From contig JADHXI010000014.1 of NCBI GenBank assembly GCA_016783065.1, positions 1 through 35,110 of the forward strand: a stretch of 35,110 nucleotides of DNA, given 5' to 3'. Below, in pieces: positions 23,076-31,528 of the stretch. The DNA comes from Desulfobacteraceae bacterium. Its GTDB lineage: Bacteria > Desulfobacterota > DSM-4660 > Desulfatiglandales > Desulfatiglandaceae. The first letter of the stretch is position 1. Every line of letters begins with the position of its first letter. Below the pieces are notes generated by a model. It had not been told where the DNA came from. It worked only from the letters and a program-made list of their open reading frames with translations, and did no database searches. The position numbers and the translations under genes are program-made.

Positions 23076-24209
23076 CTATAGACCCAATTCAAAGGCAACC
23101 GCTTCACGATGGAAATTGGCATCACCAAAGGCAACCTCTGCCAACTTTGCCCTTCTGGAATAAAGTGTCATATCATGTTCAATCATATAGCCTGTGGCGC
23201 CCAGAACCTGATGACCCAACCCTGCAACCCGCTTATAGGCCTCTGAAACCCAGGCCTTGGCTGTCGCCACCTGTTTGGCACAGGGAATGTTCCGGCTCAG
23301 CATCCAGGCCGCCTTGTATGTAATAAACCGACCTCCCTCGATGTCCATAAGCATATTTGAGCAATGATGCTGAACGGCCTGAAAACTCCCGATGGGTCTG
23401 CCAAATTGTTCTCTTTCTTTTGCATATTCAGTGGCCATATCCAACACCTTCTGAGCACCGCCAACCATTTCGGCACACTTGCAGACCGCGGCCTTCTGCA
23501 AAATAGGCTCCAGATGAATTCCCCCCTGGTTCAATTGGCCAAGGATATTCCCCTCCGGGACCTTTACCGCATCAAAAACCACCTCAAATTGTTTGTCCCC
23601 GGCAAATGTCTTCATGGGGGTAAGCTGTATCCCGGAGCTCTTTGAATCCACAAGAAAAAGGGTTATCCCCTCCTTGGATCCCGGTTCTCCCGATGTCCTG
23701 GCGACACATATGAAATCATCCGCCACATGGGCATCGGGCACAAAGAGCTTTGTCCCGTTTATGACGTAGTGATCCTCTTTTCTCTCGGCCCTGGTTGCGA
23801 TCAGAAAAGGGTCATATCGCGTATTCAGGGGTTCGGTAAGGGCCAGGGTCAAGATCAATTCCCCGGCGCCTATCCTGGGCAGAAATTCTTTCATCTGGCC
23901 CTCGTCTCCGGCCTCCATAATACCCAAGCAAGAAACTGCGGTGGGAAAAAATGGGCCCGGAAGACATGCACCGCCCATCTCTTCCAGCATAATGGTTAGA
24001 TCCAGCAGGGTACCGCCCACCCCTTCGTATTCCTCCGGGATGACCAGTGCCATCCACCCCAGTTCAGCCATTTTGTTCCACAACTCCGATGTATAACCCT
24101 TCTCGTCTGTTTCCATCTCACGGACAAAAGCGCTCGGGCATTCAGCGCCAAGAAAATCACGAGCCGTCTTTTGCAGGATCTTTTGCTCCTCAGTAAGATT
24201 AAAATCCAT
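23076..24209 (-). CDS. Acyl-CoA dehydrogenase (second of a pair)
   Basis: A 377-residue FAD flavoprotein of the acyl-CoA dehydrogenase fold: N-terminal helices (MDFNLTEEQKILQKTARDFL), the middle beta domain with LTEPLNTRYDPF and VPEGNILG, and the C-terminal part with EREQFGRPIGSFQAVQHHCSNM. The usual C-terminal Glu-Gly-Thr stretch is replaced by GYMIEHDMTLYSRRAKL, as in the non-canonical half of heteromeric enzymes. It may thus form an alpha2-beta2 enzyme with the next dehydrogenase. It introduces a trans-2 double bond into an acyl-CoA. GGGAGG precedes the ATG. Confidence 0.9.
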   Translation of the reverse strand: MDFNLTEEQKILQKTARDFLGAECPSAFVREMETDEKGYTSELWNKMAELGWMALVIPEEYEGVGGTLLDLTIMLEEMGGACLPGPFFPTAVSCLGIMEAGDEGQMKEFLPRIGAGELILTLALTEPLNTRYDPFLIATRAERKEDHYVINGTKLFVPDAHVADDFICVARTSGEPGSKEGITLFLVDSKSSGIQLTPMKTFAGDKQFEVVFDAVKVPEGNILGQLNQGGIHLEPILQKAAVCKCAEMVGGAQKVLDMATEYAKEREQFGRPIGSFQAVQHHCSNMLMDIEGGRFITYKAAWMLSRNIPCAKQVATAKAWVSEAYKRVAGLGHQVLGATGYMIEHDMTLYSRRAKLAEVAFGDANFHREAVAFELGL

Positions 24210-24251
24210 CGCACCGTCCTCCCATCAACCAGTATAAAACTCAATTCAGAC

Positions 24252-25433
24252 CTAATACGCCCTGGGCAGACCCAGACCCCGTTGGGCAATGACGCTCCTG
24301 CCCACCTCGCTGGTACCTGCACCGATCGTCGTCATAAAAGAATGGAGGAAATACCAGGAAATCCTTCCTCTCAAAGGCGCCCACTTGGAATCTTCGGTCA
24401 ATTGGCCGTAAAGCCCCAGAATCTGCATCCCAACATCAACCAGCCGCTGTTCCAGTTCTGAGGTGAAAACCTTTGTAATTTCCGGCTCGTAAGACATTGG
24501 GAGCTCATTGCTTTCGAGCCATCTCGAGTGATCTGCCAGCAGGCCTGCCACCTCAAGCTCAATGGCGGCCTGAGCGAGCCTGTGACGGATCAATGGATCC
24601 TCAGACAAAGGTTTGCCATTATATTCCGTATCTTTGACGTACTGAACAAGATCCCCAAGGATCGGCATCAATCTGCCCGGCACAAAGACCTGGTTGCGCT
24701 CGGAACCCAAGGCTTCCATCATATAATAGAATCCCCTGTTTTTTTCTCCAATCATCCTCTTTTTGGGGACCTTTACATCGTCATAGTAGACCTCATTGGT
24801 CCTTTCGCCGGACATGGTCCACAAGGGTCTGACGGTAATGCCGGGGCTGTCCATATCCACGATGAACAGACTGATTCCCTTATATTTTGGAATATCCGGG
24901 CTTGGATCTGTCCTTACAGCCAGCCAGTGATATTCCGAATAATGACATTCGGTATTGAATGTCTTTTGACCATTTACGATAAAGCAATCGTCCCCTTCAA
25001 CGGCCCGCATCTGCATGGAGGCCAGGTCGGAGCCGGCGTTGGGTTCGGTATATCCGAGACAAAACTCTATCTCTCCATCGACAATCTTGGGCAGGAACTC
25101 CCTTTTCAGTTCTTCGCTTCCACGCCGCAATATGGTTGGGCCCACCATAGTGTACCCTATGTCAAGGGGTACATGGGCCCCCCACCGCTTTCCTAACTCG
25201 TCAAGGAGGATAAAGTCGTATGTCGGTGGCAGACCCTGACCGCCATATTCTTTTGGCCAGCTCAGCCCCAGAAATCCGTTGGCTGCCAGCTTGAGGCTGA
25301 ACTCACGTGCTTCAGGTCCAACGCCCAGATCTTCCCAGTTCTGACGGGCAATCTCCTCAGTTAGGTTCTTGTCAAGGAACTCAGCCAGCCTTTCCCGAAA
25401 TTTTTCCTCTTCTTCTGTATATCCAAAATCCAT
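24252..25433 (-). CDS. Acyl-CoA dehydrogenase (first of a pair)
   Basis: A 393-residue acyl-CoA dehydrogenase. GYTEPNAGSDLASMQMRAV is the FAD-binding loop of the middle domain, and GAGTSEVGRSVIAQRGLGLPR is the standard C-terminal end, with the G-T-S-E seen in the FadE group. DELGKRWGAHVPLDIG in the N-terminal domain resembles long-branch FadE proteins. I chose ATG 25433 (MDFGYTEEEE), preceded by GGAGG, instead of a start six codons earlier. Its stop is 42 nt before the second dehydrogenase, so both are co-translated. Pairs of this sort oxidise bulky or branched acyl-CoAs in steroid and alicyclic acid breakdown; the substrate here is open. Confidence 0.9.
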   Translation of the reverse strand: MDFGYTEEEEKFRERLAEFLDKNLTEEIARQNWEDLGVGPEAREFSLKLAANGFLGLSWPKEYGGQGLPPTYDFILLDELGKRWGAHVPLDIGYTMVGPTILRRGSEELKREFLPKIVDGEIEFCLGYTEPNAGSDLASMQMRAVEGDDCFIVNGQKTFNTECHYSEYHWLAVRTDPSPDIPKYKGISLFIVDMDSPGITVRPLWTMSGERTNEVYYDDVKVPKKRMIGEKNRGFYYMMEALGSERNQVFVPGRLMPILGDLVQYVKDTEYNGKPLSEDPLIRHRLAQAAIELEVAGLLADHSRWLESNELPMSYEPEITKVFTSELEQRLVDVGMQILGLYGQLTEDSKWAPLRGRISWYFLHSFMTTIGAGTSEVGRSVIAQRGLGLPRAY

Positions 25434-25549
25434 ATCGGAACCTCCCCCCACGAAAAAGTAGAGCCCCTAGGCCTAAAGGGCCTTGTAGTGGTTGTGCCCC
25501 CCGGAAGGGGCGTCTTACGTTTCTTTCGGTTGCCATGCCCGGGGTTTTT

Positions 25550-28186
25550 TTACGGCATATGGATTGCCCCGCCACAGAGCGATAAGGCCGCTTCCTTCAC
25601 CGCCTCTGACAAGGTGGGATGGGGGTGAATAGCATTCGCCAGTTCATCCACAGTCACTCCCTTGGACATTGCCAGCACGGCCTCCGCAATCATGTCGGTC
25701 GCATGGGGGCCGATAAGATGGACCCCCAATATCTCACCCGATCCCCTTTTGGCGATGATCTTCACCATCCCATAGGTCTTGTTAAGAATCGAGGCCTTTG
25801 CACAGCCATGAAAAGAAAAACGGCCTACTTGAATATCAAATTTCTTTCTTGCCGCTTCCTCGCTCAATCCGACGGATGCCACCTCAGGGGATGCATAGAT
25901 ACACAAAGGTATGGCCCTGTAACTCATTCTGTTTGTCTGCCCCATTGCGTTTCTGGCCGCACATTCCCCTTCAGCCATGGCCACATGGGCCAGCATATTA
26001 CCCCCCACAACGTCACCGACAGCGTAAATGCCGCGTATATTGGTCTCCATGCACGCGTTTACCAGAAGGGCACCGTTTTCATGTGCCAAACCAATCTTTT
26101 CCACATTGAGATGGCTCAGTTCAGGCTTCCTGCCAACCGACAAAATGACCTTTTCTGCGACACATCTCTTGGGTTGGTCTTTCAGCGCAAAGGTGATCGT
26201 ACTTTTTGATTTGCTGCGCTGGATCTTTTTTACCAGTGCCCCGGTAAAGACCTTGATCCCTTCTTCAGCAAGGCTTTGCTCGAGTGCTGAGGCAATCTCC
26301 TTGTCTGCGCCAGGGACCAGGGTTTCCGTTAGCTCGAGGATGGTGACAGTTGCCCCCAGACGTCTCAAAATCTGTGCGAATTCAACCCCGACCACACCGC
26401 CGCCGATGATGCCCACGCTTTTGGGGAGGGTTTTCATTTCAAGAAATCTGTCGCTATCCCATACGTGCGGCCCGTCAGCGCCTTTCATGCCGAGTTTTGC
26501 ACTCCTCGACCCGGTGGCGATAATAATCTTGTCGGATGTTATCCTTTCTCCGGTCTCCACGATTTGGACGGTGGATGGGTCGATGAGTTCGGCAGTCCCT
26601 TTCACGATTCTTATTTTTCTTGCAGCCAGCAGCTTCTCAACGCCGTTTCTGAGTTGTTCGACAATGGAATTCTTCCGCTTCATAATTGCCGGGAAATCGA
26701 CCCTGTAATTGTCGCACTTTATGCCAAACACCTTGGACTCTTTGATGGTGTTGATCACCTCACCCGAATGAAGCAATGCCTTTGTGGGGACGCATCCCCG
26801 GTTCAAACAGACACCCCCCAGGAGGTCTTTCTCGATCAGGGTCACATCAGCGCCCATTCTGGCAGCCTTGATCGCCGCCGGGTATCCCCCGACGCCACCT
26901 CCTATTATGGTAATTCTTGTCTTACGCCCAATATCCTCCACCCCCAAGTCCTTCAGTTTAGGGTCAGGATTTTCGATGCACGATTTGAGGGTACGCATGA
27001 ATTTCCCGGCTTCTGCGCCGTCGATGGTGCGGTGGTCGTAGGATAATGTCAGCTTCATCATGGGCTTGATCACCACTTCACCATCAACGGCTACCGGTTT
27101 TTCAATAATTGCTCCGACAGCCAGAATGGCGTTTTCCGGAAGATTGATGTTGGCGGTGAACTGTTCCAGCCCAAACATCCCCATGGCAGAGAGGGTGAAG
27201 GTACTACCGCTGATATCATCGGGGAGAAATTGATTTTCTTTGCCTTTCCTGATCAGTTCGACGCGGTCCTTTGCGATTTGACCGAGGCCCTTTTTGTTGA
27301 TCTCTCGAATAACGGGCACAATAAGGCCCTTATCCAGGGCCATGGCCATTCCCATGTGGACATCTTCAAGGAACAGAACACCTTCGGCAGTCCATTTTGT
27401 ATTCATAATGGGGTGTTCATCAATTGCCGCCCCCGTGATCTTCATCATGATGTCGGTGATGGTCAGCCGTACCCCAAACCTCTCTTGAACACTCGGAAGA
27501 AGCTCGCTTCGCCACGCAAGGATCTTTCCGGCGTCCACCGTATTCGTCATATAGGTCTGGGCCGTCTCAACCTTGCTGGCCAGCATCTTCTTGGCAATGG
27601 CCCGTCTCATTCCCGTAAAGGCCACGAGCCCCCCGTCCCGGGTCTCATCAACTTCTCCCAAAACAGGAACAGCTTTTGCCTGCCCTTCTGTATAGGCCCG
27701 TTCAACATCTTCCCTGATAACCATCCTCTCAGGGCCAGTCCCGCTTACTGCCCGAAGATCAATATCGTATTGTCTCGCGGTCCTTCTGGCCAAAGGCGAG
27801 GCCTTTGCCCTGCCATCCCCTCTCAGTGCCGCCCGATCGATTGCGGACAAGTCTTGCACGGGTGGCGCCTTTGCTTTAATGGGCGCTTCTCGCCCTTTCA
27901 CTTCTTTTTCGGGCAAGCTCACGGTTTTCAACTCAGAGATGTCTTCTCCGGGTTTTAGAAGATGGGCCACCAGTGCACCCACAGGGACCGTTTCGTTTGT
28001 TTGCACATAAATCCTGCCAAGCGTGCCGTCTTCGGGTGACTCCACTTCATAGGTGACTTTTTCAGTCTCCAGCGCAAAGAGAATTTCGCCCTTCCTGACC
28101 TGATCACCTTCCATTTTTTTCCACTCAATGAGCATGCCCTCGGTCATGGTCAGACCGAGTTTTGGCATAAAAATCTCAACCGGCAT
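25550..28186 (-). CDS. E2-E3 fusion: dihydrolipoyl acyltransferase + dihydrolipoyl dehydrogenase
   Basis: An unusual single chain of 878 residues. Residues 1-80 are a lipoyl domain with K43 in ETEKVTYE. About 127-165 are the E1/E3-binding domain (SPLARRTARQYDIDL). About 185-410 are the acyltransferase core with HRTIDG (H385, D389). After only about 13 linking residues comes a full E3 flavoprotein: ITIIGGGVGGYPAA, the redox pair C460/C465 in GGVCLNRGCVPTKAL, and HPHPTLSEA (H856, E861) near the end. Normally E2 and E3 are separate genes. Frame and motifs are intact in both halves. It lies with E1-alpha/beta in one cluster and would complete a 2-oxoacid or acetoin dehydrogenase complex. Confidence 0.92.
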   Translation of the reverse strand: MPVEIFMPKLGLTMTEGMLIEWKKMEGDQVRKGEILFALETEKVTYEVESPEDGTLGRIYVQTNETVPVGALVAHLLKPGEDISELKTVSLPEKEVKGREAPIKAKAPPVQDLSAIDRAALRGDGRAKASPLARRTARQYDIDLRAVSGTGPERMVIREDVERAYTEGQAKAVPVLGEVDETRDGGLVAFTGMRRAIAKKMLASKVETAQTYMTNTVDAGKILAWRSELLPSVQERFGVRLTITDIMMKITGAAIDEHPIMNTKWTAEGVLFLEDVHMGMAMALDKGLIVPVIREINKKGLGQIAKDRVELIRKGKENQFLPDDISGSTFTLSAMGMFGLEQFTANINLPENAILAVGAIIEKPVAVDGEVVIKPMMKLTLSYDHRTIDGAEAGKFMRTLKSCIENPDPKLKDLGVEDIGRKTRITIIGGGVGGYPAAIKAARMGADVTLIEKDLLGGVCLNRGCVPTKALLHSGEVINTIKESKVFGIKCDNYRVDFPAIMKRKNSIVEQLRNGVEKLLAARKIRIVKGTAELIDPSTVQIVETGERITSDKIIIATGSRSAKLGMKGADGPHVWDSDRFLEMKTLPKSVGIIGGGVVGVEFAQILRRLGATVTILELTETLVPGADKEIASALEQSLAEEGIKVFTGALVKKIQRSKSKSTITFALKDQPKRCVAEKVILSVGRKPELSHLNVEKIGLAHENGALLVNACMETNIRGIYAVGDVVGGNMLAHVAMAEGECAARNAMGQTNRMSYRAIPLCIYASPEVASVGLSEEAARKKFDIQVGRFSFHGCAKASILNKTYGMVKIIAKRGSGEILGVHLIGPHATDMIAEAVLAMSKGVTVDELANAIHPHPTLSEAVKEAALSLCGGAIHMP

Positions 28187-28201
28187 CCTTGGCTCCCTAC
28201 T

Positions 28202-28984
28202 CTATTTCCCAACGAAATCGGGTTTTCGCTTTTCCAGGAATGCGTTCATACCCTCTTTCATGTCTCTGGTGCTGAAACAGGTGACACAATTTTTCTGAGA
28301 ATACTGGACTGCGTGCTCCAAAGGGAGGTCCTTGCCGATCTCAAGGGCATCTTTGGCCATTTCAACAGCGATGGGGGCGTTTTTCATGATTTTCTGGGCC
28401 AAGTCCTCGGCGGCCCTGACGGCCTCGCCATCCGGGACCATCCTGTTTACTAACCCCACTCTATAGGCATCCTCTGCAGAAATTACATCACCGGTCAGAA
28501 GCAGTTCTGCGGCCAATCCCTTGCCGATCAACCGGGGCAGACGTTGTGTCCCGCCCGTTCCCGGGATGATACCCAGTTTTACTTCGGGGAGGGCCATTTT
28601 TGCGGATTCCTCAATGACACGCAACGTGCAGGATATGGCAAGTTCCAGCCCGCCTCCCATTGCATGGCCGTTAATGGCTGCAATAACCGGCTGGCGGAGT
28701 TTCTCGAGCGCGGCGTTGATTCGAACAATTCCCTCGTTCCAGCGCAGGATGTCCATCGGAGCCATAACACTCAACTCGGCAATGTCGGCCCCAGCCTGAA
28801 ACGCCTTGCCGGCACCGGTGATAATGAGTATTCTGATTCCCTCATCCTTATCAATAAGCCCCAGTGCCTCCCGGAGTTCGGCGATCATTTCCTGGTTAAA
28901 GGCATTTCTCACCTCGGGACGATTCAAGGTGAGGTACCCGATGCCTTCCTTTTTTTCCACGCGGATTGTCTTGTAAGACGTCAT
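28202..28984 (-). CDS. Enoyl-CoA hydratase / crotonase-family protein
   Basis: A 260-residue crotonase. The oxyanion-hole segments are AFQAGADIAEL (61-71) and NGHAMGGGLELAISC (105-119); the two acidic residues of true hydratases are present, E114 and E134 (LPEVKLGIIPGTGGTQRLPR). It would add water to a trans-2-enoyl-CoA made by the acyl-CoA dehydrogenases. I prefer the second ATG (28984) because GGAG stands closer to a proper distance. The gene is 15 nt upstream of the E2-E3 fusion. Upstream lies the fold-back repeat C1. No thiolase or dedicated 3-hydroxyacyl-CoA dehydrogenase is in the window. Confidence 0.92.
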   Translation of the reverse strand: MTSYKTIRVEKKEGIGYLTLNRPEVRNAFNQEMIAELREALGLIDKDEGIRILIITGAGKAFQAGADIAELSVMAPMDILRWNEGIVRINAALEKLRQPVIAAINGHAMGGGLELAISCTLRVIEESAKMALPEVKLGIIPGTGGTQRLPRLIGKGLAAELLLTGDVISAEDAYRVGLVNRMVPDGEAVRAAEDLAQKIMKNAPIAVEMAKDALEIGKDLPLEHAVQYSQKNCVTCFSTRDMKEGMNAFLEKRKPDFVGK

Positions 28985-29005
28985 CATCTCTCCCTTTCAC
29001 AAATC

Positions 29006-29140
29006 ATAATTTCTCAAAAAGTTCTGGGAAATAACCTGCGGTTTCTGGAGTGGGTTGGGCTGTTTTCGGCCACGCTTCCACTGCAGGTCTCGTGAGCGCC
29101 GGGAAAAAATGGCCGAACCCGCTGGCGCCCGAAATAGAGG
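29006..29140. repeat. Fold-back repeat family C, copy 1 (short, decayed)
   Basis: Left part TTTCTCAAAAAGTTCTGGG...GGTTTCTGGAGTGGG and right part GAGCGCCGGGAAAAAATGG-CCGAACCC match the ends of the copies at 32570 and 34860. The inner arms pair: CGGCCACGCTTCCACTGCAG against a right arm with TGGCCG. The right outer end is missing. It lies between the SDR and enoyl-CoA hydratase genes. Confidence 0.65.
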
Positions 29141-29149
29141 GGACCCACA

Positions 29150-29923
29150 TCACCAGCAAGTGTGGCCGCCGTCAACCACAACCGCAGATCCAGTCATAAA
29201 ACTGGAGGCTTGAGAGGCAAGGAGGATTGCAACCCCTTTCATCTCTTCAATCTGACCTATCCTTTTCATGGGGATGCTGCTTTTGATGGCCCTTTCGCCG
29301 GCCTCGGTTGAAAAGAACTCTGTGTTCATGGGCGTCTCAAAATAGCCGGGCATGATGGCATTTACCTGTATATCATACCGGGCCCATTCCAGCGCCATTA
29401 CCTTGGTCAATTGGAGACACCCTCCCTTGCTGGCGCAGTATGCCGACATGTTGGGCCACCCGATCAGGCTACCGATGGATGTCACATTGATGATCTTCCC
29501 GCCTTTTCCTCGTTCAACCATCTTGCTTGCGACGGCCCTGGAAAGTGAAAATACACCCCTCAAGTTGGTATCTATGACGGTGGACCAATCATCGTCGGTC
29601 ATCTTCAGGATGGGTTTTTCACTCCCCCCCGTGCCGGAGTTATTGACGAGGATATCGATACGGCCCAGATCCCCAATAACATCGGTTACAAGGGCCTCTA
29701 TTTCATCATTATTTGTGATGTCACATCTGTGGGGCAGCGTTTGAACGCCGGTCCTTTCAGTAATTTCCTTGCAGGCCTCTTTACATCTATCGAGACGCCT
29801 TGCTGCAATAACGATACCGGCTCCGGCATCTGCCAGACCCTCAGCAATGCCCCTTCCGATGCCTGTAGCGCTCCCTGTAACTATGGCAATCTTGTCGGTC
29901 AGGTCAAAGTACGGTAAGTTCAT
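29150..29923 (-). CDS. Short-chain dehydrogenase/reductase
   Basis: A classical 257-residue SDR. The cofactor loop is TGSATGIG (16-23), NNSG is at 94-97, and the catalytic residues are S149, Y162 and K166 in YCASK. The C-terminal end VDGGHTCW is typical of the gluconate 5-dehydrogenase / 3-oxoacyl reductase group. R42/R43 after the second beta strand suggest NADP(H), although this is uncertain. It could oxidise a 3-hydroxyacyl-CoA, filling the missing beta-oxidation step, or reduce a diketone next to the butanediol-type dehydrogenase. Its promoter or the effect of repeats on either side is not visible. Confidence 0.9.
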   Translation of the reverse strand: MNLPYFDLTDKIAIVTGSATGIGRGIAEGLADAGAGIVIAARRLDRCKEACKEITERTGVQTLPHRCDITNNDEIEALVTDVIGDLGRIDILVNNSGTGGSEKPILKMTDDDWSTVIDTNLRGVFSLSRAVASKMVERGKGGKIINVTSIGSLIGWPNMSAYCASKGGCLQLTKVMALEWARYDIQVNAIMPGYFETPMNTEFFSTEAGERAIKSSIPMKRIGQIEEMKGVAILLASQASSFMTGSAVVVDGGHTCW

Positions 29924-30041
29924 AGGCCTCCCTTTGTCGATTCATGAATAAATTGGGTTGAAATCTCAAACAGGGCATCCAACCCGGCGTGAAAAAGTGT
30001 AGCAACATATCGGCTTCTATCGTCCTTAAGATAATGGTAGC
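29924..30041. other. Spacer between the SDR gene and repeat A2
   Basis: This is the left part of a 492-bp gap (29924-30415) otherwise filled by repeats A2 and B2. I see no gene here. Confidence 0.4.
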
Positions 30042-30270
30042 CGTTCACGAGTTCAAAGGTTCAGAGGTTCAAGGTTACGTTCTTGTCCCCGGACTCCATT
30101 TGTGATGCGCATTTACGAGAAAAACGTCAGATTTGTCAGACCAAATCCAAAATATAGCGCCAAATTGCAATTACGTAAGAAAATAAGCATTTTTGAAAAA
30201 GACTTCGGGTCTTCAATACCTTCTTTGTCCTTAACCCTGAACGTTGAACCCTGAACCTGTGAACGATTAC
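30042..30270. repeat. Fold-back repeat family A, copy 2
   Basis: Matches 2046-2297 along its length in the same orientation, with the CGTTCACG start, GGTTCA iterons, the shared blocks TTTACGAGAAAA and GACTTCGGGTCTTCAAT, and an end AACGATTAC. The ends are inverted relative to each other over about 30 bp. Only 22 bp separate it from repeat B2. Confidence 0.85.
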
Positions 30271-30292
30271 TTGGATACTATATGCTTTGGCT

Positions 30293-30429
30293 TTTCAGGT
30301 ACTTTTCAATCGACAATTTTACCCCGTTCAATTTTCACCCCGTTAAACCGCTCGGTCTTTTCCGTTTAACTGGGGCCCAAGGACAGCGCAGCGTATTGAA
30401 CCGGGGCGCCAATAGTCAATCTTCAATCC
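30293..30429. repeat. Fold-back repeat family B, copy 2, with a nested hairpin insertion
   Basis: Matches 4147-4241 on both sides of an extra segment of about 42 bp. The extra segment is itself an inverted pair, CCCCGTTAAAC (30338-30348) and GTTTAACTGGGG (30364-30375). The right end overlaps the last codons of the alcohol dehydrogenase gene and supplies its stop codon. Confidence 0.85.
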
Positions 30430-31513
30430 TATAATCCCGTGTTTCTGTTTGGGCCGTTTTAACCGGGTAAACCAGGACCTTTATATGTTTTCCAGGTTCT
30501 TCAATGAGAGGCGCTATGCCTTTTTCAACAAGGTCATCCAATTCAATACACGCTGAAATAAGTTTTTCCACCTTGACCCGTTTGTCGGCAAGATAGGAGA
30601 TGGCGGCGGGAAATTCGTCTTCATATCCACTGCTAAAGGTAATCTCTTTTTCATGCCCCCATAGCCTGATAAAGGGCACCTCTATGGGCTTGAGGGCCAG
30701 ACCGACCACGCAGATGCCCCCCCTACGTCCGGTTACCTTGACTGCCGTATCAAAGGACGATTGATGCCCGACACAGTCAAAGGCAAGGTCAGCCCTCAAC
30801 CCTTCGGTCATTCTGCCAACCTCTTTCCCCGCATCGATTTCAGTGGGGTCGATCACGGCTTGAGCCCCGGTTTCCAATGCCATTTCTCTTCGTGCCTTCA
30901 TAGGCTCAACAACAAAGACCTTGCCGGCCCCTGCTGCCAGACAGGCCTGCATAACGAGAAGACCGATAGGACCGGCACCAATTATTGCCGTTGTTGCGCC
31001 GATCCTCATGCGGCTTCTTTTGACGGCATGGATGGCAACCGCCAGGGGTTCCACAAACGCTCCCATTTCATCCGTCACCGAATCGGGGAGCTTCAAAAGC
31101 GAGTATTCCTCAAAGACACCGTATTCAGCAAAGGCCCCGTCCGCCGCGAAGCCGACCGTGCCGAGTTTTGTGCACATAATGTGCTGACTGCGTTTACAGT
31201 AGTGGCATTGGCCACAGTAAAGCAGGGGATTGACCACGACGCGGTCACCCGGCGAAAAGCGGGTAACCCCCTCACCCACTTTCTCGACTTCTCCTGAAAA
31301 TTCATGCCCCAGGATTACAGGCCCCCCCTCTCTGTTGGTGAGCGGATGAGGCCTGGACGGGATGATAAACGGGCCATCCTTGTATTCATGCAGGTCTGAA
31401 CCGCAGATGCCACAGGTCTTTACCTTCACCTTCACCTGGCCCGGTCCCGGATCCGGGACCGGGATATCTTCTAAACGAATATCACCTTTCTTATACCATA
31501 AAGCGGCTTTCAT
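30416..31513 (-). CDS. Zinc alcohol dehydrogenase, butanediol/sorbitol dehydrogenase type
   Basis: A 365-residue medium-chain dehydrogenase. The catalytic zinc site is C37 in TCGICGSDLHEY and H70-E71 in LGHEFSG; the structural zinc uses C100, C103, C106 and C114. The NAD(H) loop is GAGPIG near residue 178. The overall start (MKAALWYKKGDIRLEDIPVP, DGPFIIPSRPHPLT) is close to (R,R)-2,3-butanediol dehydrogenase. With E1 and E2-E3 genes beside it, this suggests oxidation of butanediol to acetoin followed by cleavage, but other secondary alcohols are possible. The final codons (RIED) and the stop derive from repeat B2. The E1-beta gene lies 15 nt upstream. Confidence 0.9.
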   Translation of the reverse strand: MKAALWYKKGDIRLEDIPVPDPGPGQVKVKVKTCGICGSDLHEYKDGPFIIPSRPHPLTNREGGPVILGHEFSGEVEKVGEGVTRFSPGDRVVVNPLLYCGQCHYCKRSQHIMCTKLGTVGFAADGAFAEYGVFEEYSLLKLPDSVTDEMGAFVEPLAVAIHAVKRSRMRIGATTAIIGAGPIGLLVMQACLAAGAGKVFVVEPMKARREMALETGAQAVIDPTEIDAGKEVGRMTEGLRADLAFDCVGHQSSFDTAVKVTGRRGGICVVGLALKPIEVPFIRLWGHEKEITFSSGYEDEFPAAISYLADKRVKVEKLISACIELDDLVEKGIAPLIEEPGKHIKVLVYPVKTAQTETRDYRIED

Positions 31514-31528
31514 AGGCCTCTCCTCCTC

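Noticed and set aside
25619-27958. Several plus-strand frames of about 190-240 codons opposite the E2-E3 gene
   Set aside because: They lie antisense to a gene with full catalytic motifs and show no family signature; the GC-rich codon pattern explains them.
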